Below, in pieces: positions 6,622 through 15,897 of a stretch of DNA of 64,000 bases (position 1 is its first letter; each line of letters opens with the position of its first letter). The notes below the pieces were generated by a model, which was given only the letters and a program-made list of their open reading frames with translations, searched no databases and had not been told where the DNA came from. Origin of the DNA: Acidobacteriota bacterium (lineage in GTDB: Bacteria > Acidobacteriota > Terriglobia > Acidiferrales > UBA7541); NCBI GenBank assembly GCA_003224085.1, contig QHYK01000046.1:1-64000 (forward strand), written 5' to 3'. A program made the position numbers and the translations under genes.

Positions 6622-8736
6622 TCACGGCTTGGCGCCGAAGCAAGCTCCGCCGGCGGCCGCTTCGACCAATTTCTGAACGGCTGGCACCGGCATGAGAAGC
6701 AGCTGAGCCTTCTGCGTTTTTAGTTTGTCGAGAGCAGAGAGCTGCCGAGTCTTCCAGGAGTCCGGGGCGGGTTGATGCTTAGCGATGGCGTCGAGAGCGG
6801 CAAGACCTATCGTTGCGAGCGTGGATAGGTCTTGGGATCTCGCTGCCACTTCGCGGACCAGGAAAGAGCGCTGCGCAAGCGGCTGGAGCTTGGCATCATT
6901 ATCGCGCCAGGTGGTGAACTGCGCGCGGAGGAGTTCCGCTGCGTCGCCGTCCAAGCAGGAAGTCGCAATGAATCTGTTTACCAGTTCGCTGAAGCGCCTG
7001 GCCGCATCGCTCTCCAAGGGGATGGCATCCACGACGCGGTTCATGGGCGTGAGGCTGGTTGGCTCGGCGGGAGCGGTCTGTTCGCGCGTGTAATCCTTCA
7101 CCGGCTCGAGTTGATCCGTGAGCGTTTGCAGAGCGGCAAATTCCTCGGTTGTAGCCGTGGCACCCGCAATGCGGTGGAGCATCCGGCCATGGTGTGTCCG
7201 GTGCGTTAAACCGAGCAATTCCAGCCGCGTACTGATGAAATCTAGGCGGGCATACATCGAAGCAGGGTCGCGAACTTCCGCCGGAGACCACAAACGCTCC
7301 GCGATGGCGGCATTTCTCGGCCAGATGCGCGAATCGATATTCTCGGCATTAACGTACTCCGCCCACATGCAGGATTCGCCGCCGAGAATGCGCTGTTTTT
7401 CTTCGGGTGAAAGATTCGCCGCGTCGCCGCTCACGGGATCCACGGCGTAGTGCCGAGCAGCGGGCCAGCCGAGGTCCAGGTAATAGCCGTTTGAAAGGAG
7501 TCCGCGGTAGCCTTGCTTTGCGGCGGTGGCCAGTGAAGCCTGGCCGCGCCAGGAATGAATCGTGATGTCTTTTGGCAAACTCGGATCGAAAATTTCGTCC
7601 CAACCGATCATGCTCTTGCTGTGCTTTCCAACGATTGCCTGGAGCCGCTTATTGAAATAGGCCTGCAAAGCCTGATTGTTCTTAAGGCCGTGGGCGCGCA
7701 TGAACTCCTGAATCTGGTTGTTCGCGTTCCACTGCTTGCCGTTCACTTCGTCCCCGCCGACGTGGAAAAACTCGTCGGGAAAAAGCTTGGCCATCTCACC
7801 GATAAATTCGTCCAGGAATTTGTAGGTAGTTTCTTTTGTGGGATCCATGGCCGGATCGAAAACGCCCCAGCGGCGCTCGATTTCGTAAGGGCCGGGGCCG
7901 CTCGCGAGTTCCGGGTGAGCCACGAACCAGGCGGTGCTGTGGCCGGGCACATCGAATTCGGGCACCATGCGGATGCCGCGGTCGCGTGCGTAGGCAATCA
8001 CGTCGCGAATTTCTTCCTGCGTGTAAAACAGGCCATCGGAGCCCATTTCGTGCAGTTTCGGGAGCCGCTTACTTTCGATCCGGAAGCCCTGATTGTCGGA
8101 AAGGTGCCAGTGAAAGACATTCATCTTCACGGCTTCCATGGCGTCGAGATTGCGGCGGATTACCTCCAGTGGAATGAAGTGCCGGGCGGAATCGATCATC
8201 AAGCCGCGCCAGGGAAAGCGCGGCTTGTCTTGAATCATAACGGCGGGCGCCGCGAGCCCGTCACTCGAAACGTCCACGAGTTGCAGAAAAGTTTGCAGCC
8301 CATGCAATATGCCGAGAGGGTTTGGCGCCGCGAGTTTGGCTCCGCCGCCGGTGATTTCGAGAACATAAGATTCGTCTTCGCCTACTTCCTGAATTTCTTT
8401 GCTGGGGTGGTCGGTGTGAATGACCAGCGTGGCTTGGGCCAACCTGGCAGCTTTGCGGCCAATAGGAAGCGCCGTCTGCCGCGCCAACTGTTGGAGGAAG
8501 CGTTCTGCGGCGCGTTCGAGGCGCGGCTCGGTGTAGCCAGTCAGCGCTGCGGAAAAGGAAGAGTCGATGCGCAAGCTTCCAGCGCCAGGCTGGATATTGG
8601 CAGGTATGGGCAGGAGATTCAGCGCCGGCTGTTGCGCGCTGATGGATTTCAGGATAAGAAGCGCAAAAAGAAAAAGCAACAGGAAGCCTCGCCAACCGAA
8701 ATTGTGAACAAAATTCTGCTGGAAGTCCTGTACCAT
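6622..8736 (-). CDS. Secreted beta-N-acetylhexosaminidase (GH20)
   Basis: About 704 residues from ATG 8736, chosen over the upstream GTG at 8793 because it leaves a proper signal peptide (GWRGFLLLFLFALLILKSISA). A GH20b-like N-terminal domain is followed by the catalytic barrel: RGLMIDSARHFIP, NVFHWHLSDNQGFRIES, VPEFDVPGHSTAW, and the catalytic Asp-Glu pair in FHVGGDEVNGKQW. WDEIF and MWAEYV are further substrate-pocket motifs. It removes terminal GlcNAc/GalNAc from chitin oligomers, glycoproteins or peptidoglycan fragments in the periplasm or outside. It is a single gene, divergent from coaD. Confidence 0.93.
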   Translation of the reverse strand: MVQDFQQNFVHNFGWRGFLLLFLFALLILKSISAQQPALNLLPIPANIQPGAGSLRIDSSFSAALTGYTEPRLERAAERFLQQLARQTALPIGRKAARLAQATLVIHTDHPSKEIQEVGEDESYVLEITGGGAKLAAPNPLGILHGLQTFLQLVDVSSDGLAAPAVMIQDKPRFPWRGLMIDSARHFIPLEVIRRNLDAMEAVKMNVFHWHLSDNQGFRIESKRLPKLHEMGSDGLFYTQEEIRDVIAYARDRGIRMVPEFDVPGHSTAWFVAHPELASGPGPYEIERRWGVFDPAMDPTKETTYKFLDEFIGEMAKLFPDEFFHVGGDEVNGKQWNANNQIQEFMRAHGLKNNQALQAYFNKRLQAIVGKHSKSMIGWDEIFDPSLPKDITIHSWRGQASLATAAKQGYRGLLSNGYYLDLGWPAARHYAVDPVSGDAANLSPEEKQRILGGESCMWAEYVNAENIDSRIWPRNAAIAERLWSPAEVRDPASMYARLDFISTRLELLGLTHRTHHGRMLHRIAGATATTEEFAALQTLTDQLEPVKDYTREQTAPAEPTSLTPMNRVVDAIPLESDAARRFSELVNRFIATSCLDGDAAELLRAQFTTWRDNDAKLQPLAQRSFLVREVAARSQDLSTLATIGLAALDAIAKHQPAPDSWKTRQLSALDKLKTQKAQLLLMPVPAVQKLVEAAAGGACFGAKP

Positions 8737-8943
8737 GTTCCGCTGAGTCCCTTCCAATCGAGATGCAAACGCGAAATTTCCGCTAGGTAGCACGGAGTAG
8801 GCATACTGTCATAACTCCGACCTTGCGCGAAGAGGATTTGCAAAGGAGCCGACGGCAGGCAGGCTTAGGCCAGAAACTTTGCCGGCCGCGCTTTTCGCGC
8901 CTGAGTTAGAATAACCGCCGGGTTACGCCACCGCGAAATTGCG

Positions 8944-9426
8944 ATGAAAACATCGATTGCCATTTACCCGGGCTCCTTTGATCCCGTCACGAACGGGCAC
9001 CTCGACTTGATCGAGCGGGGCGAGAAAATGTTCGATCTGCTGATCGTGGCGGTGTTGCGCAACACGGAAAAACAGCCGCTGTTCAGCGTTCCCGAGCGCG
9101 TCGAGATGCTGCGCGAAGTCACGAACAAGTGGGCCGACGTCGAAGTGGATGTTTTCGAAGGACTGCTCATTGACTACGCGCGCAAACGCGGCGCCGGCGT
9201 GATTCTCCGCGGCATCCGCGCGGTTTCGGATTACGAATACGAATTACAGATGGCGCTGATGAACCGGAAACTCGAGCCGCGCCTGGAGACCGTGTTCATG
9301 CTGCCCGGGGAACCCTACAGCTATTTGAGCTCGAAGCTGGTGCGCGAAATCGCCCGGCACGGCGGGCCGCTGAATGGCCTGGTTCCGCCGATTGTCGAGC
9401 AGCGCCTGCGGGCCAAGGTGTCGTAA
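8944..9426 (+). CDS. coaD: Phosphopantetheine adenylyltransferase
   Basis: 160-residue nucleotidyltransferase for the penultimate step of coenzyme A synthesis (4'-phosphopantetheine + ATP to dephospho-CoA). It has the GSFDPVTNGHLDLIERG motif with the (T/H)xGH ATP site at the N-terminus, RGIRAVSDYEYELQMALMNR in the middle, and SYLSSKLVREIA at the C-terminus. Length is exactly that of the family. It is transcribed alone, divergent from the hexosaminidase gene. Confidence 0.97.
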   Translation: MKTSIAIYPGSFDPVTNGHLDLIERGEKMFDLLIVAVLRNTEKQPLFSVPERVEMLREVTNKWADVEVDVFEGLLIDYARKRGAGVILRGIRAVSDYEYELQMALMNRKLEPRLETVFMLPGEPYSYLSSKLVREIARHGGPLNGLVPPIVEQRLRAKVS

Positions 9427-9561
9427 CGCTGCGCCTATTGGCAAGCCCCTTCTCGCCCAGACAACCGACTGCCAAGGATTTACCTTGCCGGAATGACTTT
9501 GCTCGGCAAGCTAGTTTGCAGCGGACTTGCGTAGGCTTTTTGACGCAAAGTACATGGCACG

Positions 9562-9575
9562 GCCATCTAGATGGC
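9562..9575. repeat. 14-bp perfect palindrome
   Basis: GCCATCTAGATGGC, self-complementary with no loop, about 100 bp upstream of the aminotransferase GTG. It could be a dimeric-regulator site; it lacks the T-run of a terminator. The rest of the 9427-9675 gap shows nothing else convincing. Confidence 0.35.
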
Positions 9576-9675
9576 GCCACAATCTCCATGGCGACCAGGC
9601 CAATTCGGTGTTGGCCTCCTCCGGTCCTGCCTGTAAACTAGTGACCTAGACGCCCATCACCCGAAGGAGTCAGAA

Positions 9676-10878
9676 GTGCATCTCACCGACCGCATCAACC
9701 GTATCCAAATCTCGCCCACCGCAACCGTCCTTGCCGAAGCAGAAAAGATGAAGGCCAAAGGCATCGACGTCGCCGACTTTGGCCCCGGCGAGCCGGACTT
9801 CCCAACACCCGATCACATCAAGAAAGCCGCCATCCGCGCCATCCACGAAGACAAGTCGAAGTACACACCCGCGGGCGGCATTGCTCCCTTGCGCGAAGCC
9901 ATCTGCGCGTGGCACAAACGCGAACTTCATTCGTCATTCGAACCGAAGGAGTGCGTGGTCAGTGTCGGCGGCAAGCACTCCATTTTTAACGTGGTTAGCG
10001 TGCTCGTCCAGCATGGCGACGAGGTCATCATTCCTGCTCCTTGCTGGGTCAGTTTTCCGGACATTGTGAAGTATGCGGGCGGAACGCCGGTGTTTGTCGA
10101 AACGCATCCACAAGATGGCTTCACTTTGCGGGCTTCGGCGATTGACAAAGCGATTACGCCGAAGACAAAACTTCTGATTGTGAATTCGCCGTGCAATCCG
10201 ACGGGCGGTGTCGTTCCTCCGGACGAGTACGAGCGCATTCATGCCCTCTGCAAGAAGCATAACGTGTGGCTGATGGGCGACGAGTGTTACTCCCACTTTG
10301 TGTATGCGCCCAACAAGCCGTACTCCATCGCCAGCGCGCACGGTGCGAAGGACAAAGTCATCATCATCGGTTCGATGTCGAAAACTTTTGCCATGACCGG
10401 CTGGCGCATCGGCTACACGTTGGGGCCAGAGGCGCTGATCCAGGCGCTGATTAAATTGCAGAGCCAGTCCACCTCCAATCCCACTTCGATCGCGCAGTAC
10501 GCGGCGCTCGAAGCGATGACCGGTTCGATGGATACCGTGCCGGTGATGCTTGCGGAATATGCGAAACGGCGTAAACGCATTGTCGAAGGATTGCGCGCGA
10601 TTTCGGGCGTCACTTGCGAGTGGCCAGGAGGCGCGTTCTACGCGTTCCCGAACATTTCCGAGCACTTGGCGAATGGTGGGGGGCGGTCGGCGCTGGCGAA
10701 ATCGTGCACGGAGATTTCCAAGATGCTTCTTGACCGGGCGCACGTTGCGGTTGTTCCCGGCGAAGCTTTTGCGGCACCTGGGTATTTGCGCTTGTCCTAC
10801 GCGACGTCCATTGAACGCATCGAGGAGGGTCTGCGGCGCCTGGAGAGGTTTTTTGCGCGCGCGGAAGCCGCCGCCTAG
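9676..10878 (+). CDS. aspC: Class I/II aminotransferase (aspartate aminotransferase type)
   Basis: 400 residues, fold type I PLP enzyme. It has FGPGEPDFPTPDHIK near the N-terminus, NSPCNPTGGV for the phosphate/cofactor contact, DECYSHFVY, and the Schiff-base lysine in GSMSKTFAMTGWRIGY. This pattern fits the Thermus-like aspartate (or aspartate/prephenate) aminotransferases. The start is a GTG preceded by GAAGGAG, a strong ribosome site. The downstream manA begins 3 bp after the stop, so it may be co-transcribed with the mannose genes. Exact amino-donor specificity cannot be read from sequence. Confidence 0.9.
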   Translation: MHLTDRINRIQISPTATVLAEAEKMKAKGIDVADFGPGEPDFPTPDHIKKAAIRAIHEDKSKYTPAGGIAPLREAICAWHKRELHSSFEPKECVVSVGGKHSIFNVVSVLVQHGDEVIIPAPCWVSFPDIVKYAGGTPVFVETHPQDGFTLRASAIDKAITPKTKLLIVNSPCNPTGGVVPPDEYERIHALCKKHNVWLMGDECYSHFVYAPNKPYSIASAHGAKDKVIIIGSMSKTFAMTGWRIGYTLGPEALIQALIKLQSQSTSNPTSIAQYAALEAMTGSMDTVPVMLAEYAKRRKRIVEGLRAISGVTCEWPGGAFYAFPNISEHLANGGGRSALAKSCTEISKMLLDRAHVAVVPGEAFAAPGYLRLSYATSIERIEEGLRRLERFFARAEAAA

Positions 10879-10881
10879 ACT

Positions 10882-11931
10882 GTGAAGCCCGAACCGTTTC
10901 GAATCGAGCCCATTTTCAGTCCACGCATCTGGGGCGCGAGGTCCCTGGCACCGCTTTTCCCGGAAAAAACCAATTTGAAGGTGCCGGTCGGCGAAGCCTG
11001 GCTCACCGCAGTGGATTGCCGCGTTGCCTCCGGGCCATTTGGCGGGAAGAGCCTCGGAGCAGCATGGGATGAGATGCCTGCGGATTGGCGCGGCGAAAGA
11101 TTTCCAGCCGGAGCACCATTTCCTCTGTTGTTGAAATTCCTTTTTCCGACGGAGAAGCTCTCGATCCAGGTGCATCCGAATGATGCCTACGCGCAAGCGC
11201 ACGAACAAGCCGCCGGTGGCCGAGGAAAGACAGAGATGTGGCATGTTGTTTCCGCGCAGAAAGGAGCGCAAGCACTTGTCGGGCTGAAACCCGGTGTGAA
11301 CCGCGACAAATTTCTCGAGGGCTTAGACCAAAACAAGTTGGAAGAACTTTTCAAAGCGCACCCAGTTCATGCGGGCGACACCCTGTTCGTGCCGGCAGGC
11401 ACGCCTCACACCATCGGTCCGGGGATGGTGATTTGTGAAATACAGGAATACTCGGACTTAACCTACCGCGTGTACGATTACGGACGCGTGGATGCCCAGG
11501 GCAAGCCGCGCGAGTTGCACATCCAAAAGGCTTTGGAAGTGACGCACTTCAGAAAATCCTTGGGCGGAAAAGTGAGCCCACTGCAACTGGAAAAGAACGG
11601 CGCAACGAAACTCCTGTTAGCTGCGTGCCGCTTTTTTGCGACGGAGCGCTGGGAGTGTTCCGCAAAATGTGAAATATGCGCCGATCCGGCACGGTTCGAG
11701 CTGCTCGTGATTCTGAATGGCTCCGGGGCGCTTTCCTGGCAAGGAGAAAGCGCGCGTTTTCAACCGGGCGAGTGCTGGATCGTGCCTGCGTCTCAGAAAA
11801 ATCTGGAATTGCTTTCCGAACGATCCGTGACCCTGGTGCGGTCCTATGTTCCAGACGTTGCGGTGCTTCGCGCGGAATTGCATCGCGTGGGCATTTCTGC
11901 CGCCGCGCTTTCGCAAGTGATCTTTGATTAG
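10882..11931 (+). CDS. manA: Mannose-6-phosphate isomerase (type I)
   Basis: 349-residue zinc cupin enzyme interconverting fructose-6-P and mannose-6-P. Metal and substrate motifs of the type I family are present: LKFLFPTEKLSIQVHPND, WHVVSA, LFVPAGTPHTIG and CEIQEYSDLTYRVYDYGR. It starts with GTG 3 bp after the aminotransferase gene and is followed 12 bp later by manC. It provides the first step of GDP-mannose synthesis for surface glycans. Confidence 0.93.
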   Translation: MKPEPFRIEPIFSPRIWGARSLAPLFPEKTNLKVPVGEAWLTAVDCRVASGPFGGKSLGAAWDEMPADWRGERFPAGAPFPLLLKFLFPTEKLSIQVHPNDAYAQAHEQAAGGRGKTEMWHVVSAQKGAQALVGLKPGVNRDKFLEGLDQNKLEELFKAHPVHAGDTLFVPAGTPHTIGPGMVICEIQEYSDLTYRVYDYGRVDAQGKPRELHIQKALEVTHFRKSLGGKVSPLQLEKNGATKLLLAACRFFATERWECSAKCEICADPARFELLVILNGSGALSWQGESARFQPGECWIVPASQKNLELLSERSVTLVRSYVPDVAVLRAELHRVGISAAALSQVIFD

Positions 11932-11943
11932 GAAAGCTTTTCG

Positions 11944-13056
11944 ATGCCCAGCCAAAAGTTGGTCACGCATGCGGTGATTCTGGCCGGGGGACGTGGGACG
12001 CGGTTTTGGCCGCGGAGCCGGACGCGCACGCCGAAGCAACTGCTGAACATCGTTGGCGAACAGACCATGCTGGAGCAGACCGTCGCGCGGCTGCGGCCGT
12101 TGATTCCGGCGGAACACATTTGGACAGTAACGAACGCCGAGCAAGCGACCGTGGTTCGAAAGCAGGTTCCTGCGGCCGCGCGCAAGGGGGTGCTGATTGA
12201 ACCAAAAGGATTGAACACCGCGGTGGCCATTGGCCTTGCCGCAATTCACGCGCGACATGTTGCGCGCGGTGATGCCTTGCTCGCGGTGCTGCCCGCGGAT
12301 CATTACATCGCCCAGCCACAAAAATATCGCGAAATCCTCACCGCGGCTTTAGAAGTCGCACGCGAGCCAGGTCGCATGGTGGTCCTCGGTATTCCTCCGA
12401 CACGGCCGGAAACGGGATTCGGTTACGTCGAACGTATAGGCGAGCCGATTTCCGCCAAAGGCTTCCCGGTTTTTTCGGTGAAGCGCTTTACCGAAAAACC
12501 CGCGCTGCCTGTTGCCAGCGAATACTTGGCTTCCGGCAAGTATCACTGGAACGCGGGGATGTTTTTCTGGCGCGTTTCGACGTTCCTCGAAAACCTAAAA
12601 AGCTTTGTTCCGAAGACGCATGCCGCTCTTAAAGATCTCGCGGGGTTCATCGGGATGCACAGCTACGAGCGCCGACTTCAGGCTATGTATCAAGAGTTGG
12701 AAAGCATTTCGGTGGACTATGCCGTGCTCGAACCTGCAACTCGAACCGATGGTCCGCCGCGCGTGTTTGTCATTCCCGCCGAAATCGGCTGGAGCGACAT
12801 TGGCTCCTGGGCGGCCGTCTACGAACTGCTTGCCAAGAAAAATGGCGAAAACGTGCTTGCTGGGGAAGGTCACACTCTTGACGCCGAGGGAAATTTCTTG
12901 TGGGCTCCTTCGAAATTTGTCGCAGCCATTGGCGTCCGCGATCTCGTCGTGGTGGAGACGCCCGACGCGCTGCTCATTTGCACCCGAGATCGCGCCCAGG
13001 ATGTCGCTAAAATGGTGAAACAGCTCGAAGAACAAAAACGAAAAGAGCTACTGTAG
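11944..13056 (+). CDS. manC: Mannose-1-phosphate guanylyltransferase
   Basis: 370 residues; the nucleotidyltransferase domain alone, without the C-terminal isomerase fused in E. coli-type ManC. The GTP-binding signature AVILAGGRGTRFWPRSR is at residues 10-26, followed by PKQLLN, ADHYI, GYVERIG, FTEKP and WNAGMFFW. It makes GDP-mannose from mannose-1-P and GTP. The separate isomerase is encoded just upstream by manA and the mutase just downstream by manB, so the three steps are clustered. Two-domain ManC is ruled out by length. Confidence 0.94.
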   Translation: MPSQKLVTHAVILAGGRGTRFWPRSRTRTPKQLLNIVGEQTMLEQTVARLRPLIPAEHIWTVTNAEQATVVRKQVPAAARKGVLIEPKGLNTAVAIGLAAIHARHVARGDALLAVLPADHYIAQPQKYREILTAALEVAREPGRMVVLGIPPTRPETGFGYVERIGEPISAKGFPVFSVKRFTEKPALPVASEYLASGKYHWNAGMFFWRVSTFLENLKSFVPKTHAALKDLAGFIGMHSYERRLQAMYQELESISVDYAVLEPATRTDGPPRVFVIPAEIGWSDIGSWAAVYELLAKKNGENVLAGEGHTLDAEGNFLWAPSKFVAAIGVRDLVVVETPDALLICTRDRAQDVAKMVKQLEEQKRKELL

Positions 13057-13112
13057 AACAGGCCAATCCGGCTGTTGGCAAGCACTGGAGCTCGCTATAC
13101 TTTGTCCCTTTC

Positions 13113-14525
13113 ATGGTTCCCACAATCAAATTTGGCACCGACGGCTGGCGCGGCGTCATCGCGGAAGATTTTACGTTTGCGAACGCTCGCATCGTGGCGC
13201 ATGCCATTGGGCGCTATGTGGTTCGCGGCGAAGATGCACGCAAGGGTGTAATCATCGGCTACGACCACCGTTATGCCTCGGACCGCGTCGCTGCTGCCGT
13301 CGCTGAAGTCCTAAGCACGTCGGGAACCCCGGTTTCGCTCGCCGACAAGCCCTGCCCGACGCCCACGATTTCTTTCTTGGTGCGGCACCAGAAAGCCGCG
13401 GGCGGCATCGTTATCACCGCGAGTCACAATCCCTACCTCTGGAACGGAATCAAATACAAAGCAAGCTACGGCAGCAGCGCGCTGCCCTCGATCGTCGCGC
13501 AAATTGAAAAGGAACTTGCTGGCGTCCTGGAAAAAGGCGTGCCGCCGCTTCCACCACGCAAGGATCTCATCCATTCGCTCGAACCGCGCGCGCCGTATCT
13601 CGATGCGCTGGAAAAACTGGTGGATTGGAAACGGCTGCGGGCCGCGAAATTGCGCTTCGTTTTCGACCCCATGCACGGAGCCGCGGCCGGCTTGCTGCCA
13701 GAGCTCTTCCGGCGCAACGGCATTCCTTGCGACGAGATCCGCGGGACGCGCGACCCGCGCTTCGGCGGGGTGCATCCTGAGCCGATCGAACCGCACATTG
13801 AGGCATTACGCCAAACCGTGCTCGCCGGCAACTGCGATGCGGGCTTCTGCGCCGACGGGGATGGCGACCGGATTGGCGCGATCGACCGTACCGGGGCTTT
13901 CATCAACCCGCATCAGATTCTCGCGCTGCTCGTTTGGCATCTCGCCGGGACTCGCAACCTTCCCGGTGACATCGCAAAGACTTTCTCGGTGACGAAGCTC
14001 ATCGACAAGCTGGCTGCGAAATTCGGGCGCAAGCTTCACGAAGTTCCCATCGGCTTCAAATACATTTGCGAGTTGATGCTGGAGCAAAACATTTTGATCG
14101 GCGGCGAAGAAAGCGGCGGCATCGGCACGAGCCTGTACCTTCCCGAGCGCGACGCCACCGTTTCCGCTCTTTTCCTCGCGGAATTGATGGCCTGGCACGG
14201 CAAGTCGCTCGGCGAGTTGCTTGCTGCGCTGCACGCGGAGTTTGGCGAGTATCACTACGGGCGCGTGGACCTGGAGCTGAAGCCAGGCCAGAAGGAAAAA
14301 GCCATAGAGCATTTTTCCGATGGCCAGGTCAGTCGGGTGCTCGATTTTCCAGTCGTGCAACGCGAGAATATGGATGGCATCAAACTTTATCTCGGCGAAG
14401 TGGGCTGGGTGATGGTGCGGGCGTCAGGGACGGAAAACGTCCTGCGCATTTATTCCGAAACCGATAGACCAGAAATAACGCGGCGCGTTCTCGACTCCGT
14501 AACACAAACCGTTCACAATCTTTAG
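13113..14525 (+). CDS. manB: Phosphomannomutase/phosphoglucomutase
   Basis: 470-residue alpha-D-phosphohexomutase. It has N-terminal IKFGTDGWRG, the phosphoserine loop ITASHNPYLWNGIKYK, the metal loop DGDGDRIGAID, the sugar-binding loop GGEESGGIG, and the C-terminal phosphate-binding RASGTENVLRIYSE. All four domains are intact. It converts mannose-6-P to mannose-1-P (and probably the glucose pair), feeding manC. The gene follows manC by 56 bp. Confidence 0.92.
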   Translation: MVPTIKFGTDGWRGVIAEDFTFANARIVAHAIGRYVVRGEDARKGVIIGYDHRYASDRVAAAVAEVLSTSGTPVSLADKPCPTPTISFLVRHQKAAGGIVITASHNPYLWNGIKYKASYGSSALPSIVAQIEKELAGVLEKGVPPLPPRKDLIHSLEPRAPYLDALEKLVDWKRLRAAKLRFVFDPMHGAAAGLLPELFRRNGIPCDEIRGTRDPRFGGVHPEPIEPHIEALRQTVLAGNCDAGFCADGDGDRIGAIDRTGAFINPHQILALLVWHLAGTRNLPGDIAKTFSVTKLIDKLAAKFGRKLHEVPIGFKYICELMLEQNILIGGEESGGIGTSLYLPERDATVSALFLAELMAWHGKSLGELLAALHAEFGEYHYGRVDLELKPGQKEKAIEHFSDGQVSRVLDFPVVQRENMDGIKLYLGEVGWVMVRASGTENVLRIYSETDRPEITRRVLDSVTQTVHNL

Positions 14526-14548
14526 CAGCCAACGCATGGGGTGAGGTC

Positions 14549-14907
14549 ATGAACACCATCAATCTCGCGGACAAGTTCAGCAGCTTCTCCGACCGCTGGA
14601 GCCCCAAATCATCGGGGAGCTCAACGACTTCTATGTGAAGACGGCGAAGCTCAAGGGCGAATTCGTCTGGCACCACCATGAAAACGAAGACGAAATGTTT
14701 CTGGTGGTCAAAGGCACGCTGAGGATGAAGTTTCGGGATCACCAAGCGGTTATCCGGGAAGGCGAGTTCATCATCGTGCCGCACGGCGTCGAGCACTGCC
14801 CTGCCGCTGATGAAGAAGTGCAAGTCGTGCTGATCGAACCAAAAACGACTTTGAATACCGGGAACCTTATCAACGAAAGGACGGTCGCACAGCTTCAGCG
14901 CATCTGA
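14549..14907 (+). pseudogene. Cupin-domain protein disrupted by a 1-base deletion
   Basis: ATG 14549, behind GTGAGGTC, opens MNTINLADKFSSFSDRWSPK and then goes out of frame near 14606-14608 (an AAA that would need one more A). The frame is restored as IIGELNDFYVKTAKLKG and runs through a normal cupin barrel: WHHHENEDEMFLVVKG with His/Glu metal ligands, then EGEFIIVPHGVEHCP. The joined protein would be about 119 residues, the usual size for this family. An internal ATG (14635) leaves a 90-residue ORF that still holds the barrel. It could be a real frameshift, a homopolymer sequencing error, or a shortened functional protein. Confidence 0.7.
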
Positions 14908-14941
14908 ACGCGGCGGCTGAACGCACGGGGGAATCCCAGCC

Positions 14942-15823
14942 ATGGAACATCGCTACTACACGCTCGACGTTTTCACGACTACCCGCTTTGCGGGCAATCC
15001 GCTGGCCGTGTTTACCGACGGCGACGGGCTTTCCGATGAAGAGATGCTCGCCATTGCGCGCGAGATGAATCTTTCCGAAACGGTCTTCGTGCAAAAACCG
15101 ACGGATGAGGAAGCGCTCGCTCGCCTGCGCATCTTTACCACAAAAGAAGAGCTGAAGCTGGCCGGGCATCCGGTCATCGGAACCTGGTTCCTACTCGCGG
15201 AACTAGGTGTCGTCCCTGCGCAGGAAGGCGGCGTGCACGTCCTTCAGGAAACGGGCGCCGGAGTTCTTCCCGTCGAGATTCGGTTCAAGGATGGCCGCCC
15301 CCACCGCGTCACGATGACGCAGAAGGAAGCCATGTTTAAGCCCGCGAAGCTCGACAAGAAGAAACTTGCTTCGGCGCTCGGGCTTTCGCCAAAGGATTTC
15401 GATTCGACGCTCGAGCCGGAATTTGTTTCCACGGGCATCTTCAACTTGATGGTGCCGCTGCGGAATCGCGCCGCGCTGGGCAAAATCGCCATGAACATGG
15501 TCGAGCTGGGAAAGCTGCAAGGCAAAAACGCGACGATGGCCTATTGCTTCGCTTTGAACGGAAACGGCAAAGTGTGTTCGCGCGGAATGCTGCCGTGGGA
15601 GCTTTACGAAGATGCGGCTACCGGTTCAGCAGCAGGCTCGCTGGGTGCTTATCTCGTGCGTCACGGAAAGTTGTCCCCGGGCCACACGTTGAGCATCTTA
15701 CAAGGAGCGGAGATGGGCCGGCCGAGCCACATTGAGGTTGAGGTCGCGCAGTCGGGCAAGAAACTTGTTCCACGAGTGAGCGGCGCCGCCGTCAAGGTTC
15801 TCGAAGGCACGATTCGAATGTGA
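14942..15823 (+). CDS. PhzF-family isomerase-like protein
   Basis: 293 residues, diaminopimelate-epimerase fold. PhzF signatures are present: YYTLDVFTTTRFAGNPLAVF at the N-terminus, LSETVFV carrying the conserved glutamate, ELKLAGHPVIGTWFLL, and near the C-terminus YEDAATGSAAGSLGAYLV. Such proteins catalyse isomerisation on small aromatic or enol substrates in phenazine and unknown pathways. No phenazine genes are nearby, so the substrate is unknown and a phenazine role is not implied. It lies 34 bp after the broken cupin gene. Confidence 0.9.
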   Translation: MEHRYYTLDVFTTTRFAGNPLAVFTDGDGLSDEEMLAIAREMNLSETVFVQKPTDEEALARLRIFTTKEELKLAGHPVIGTWFLLAELGVVPAQEGGVHVLQETGAGVLPVEIRFKDGRPHRVTMTQKEAMFKPAKLDKKKLASALGLSPKDFDSTLEPEFVSTGIFNLMVPLRNRAALGKIAMNMVELGKLQGKNATMAYCFALNGNGKVCSRGMLPWELYEDAATGSAAGSLGAYLVRHGKLSPGHTLSILQGAEMGRPSHIEVEVAQSGKKLVPRVSGAAVKVLEGTIRM

Positions 15824-15840
15824 GAAGAAGCACTTTCCGC

Positions 15841-15872
15841 AAAAAAGAAGGCCGCCCAAATCGCGGCGGCCT
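15841..15872 (-). terminator. Intrinsic terminator of the charged-repeat gene
   Basis: Minus strand: an 8-bp GC-rich stem AGGCCGCC/GGCGGCCT (15872-15865 with 15856-15849), 8-nt loop, then TTCTTTTTT. It is placed 26 bp beyond the stop at 15898. On the plus strand the same stem may also help end the convergent phzF-like transcript, but no T-run follows it there. Confidence 0.8.
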
Positions 15873-15897
15873 CCCTGTGCTCCAGCAGAGACTGTCT

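Noticed and set aside
9934-11271. 445-aa minus-strand ORF
   Set aside because: Spans the opposite strand of aspC and manA, both of which have complete family motifs; composition is His/Arg-rich as in shadow frames.
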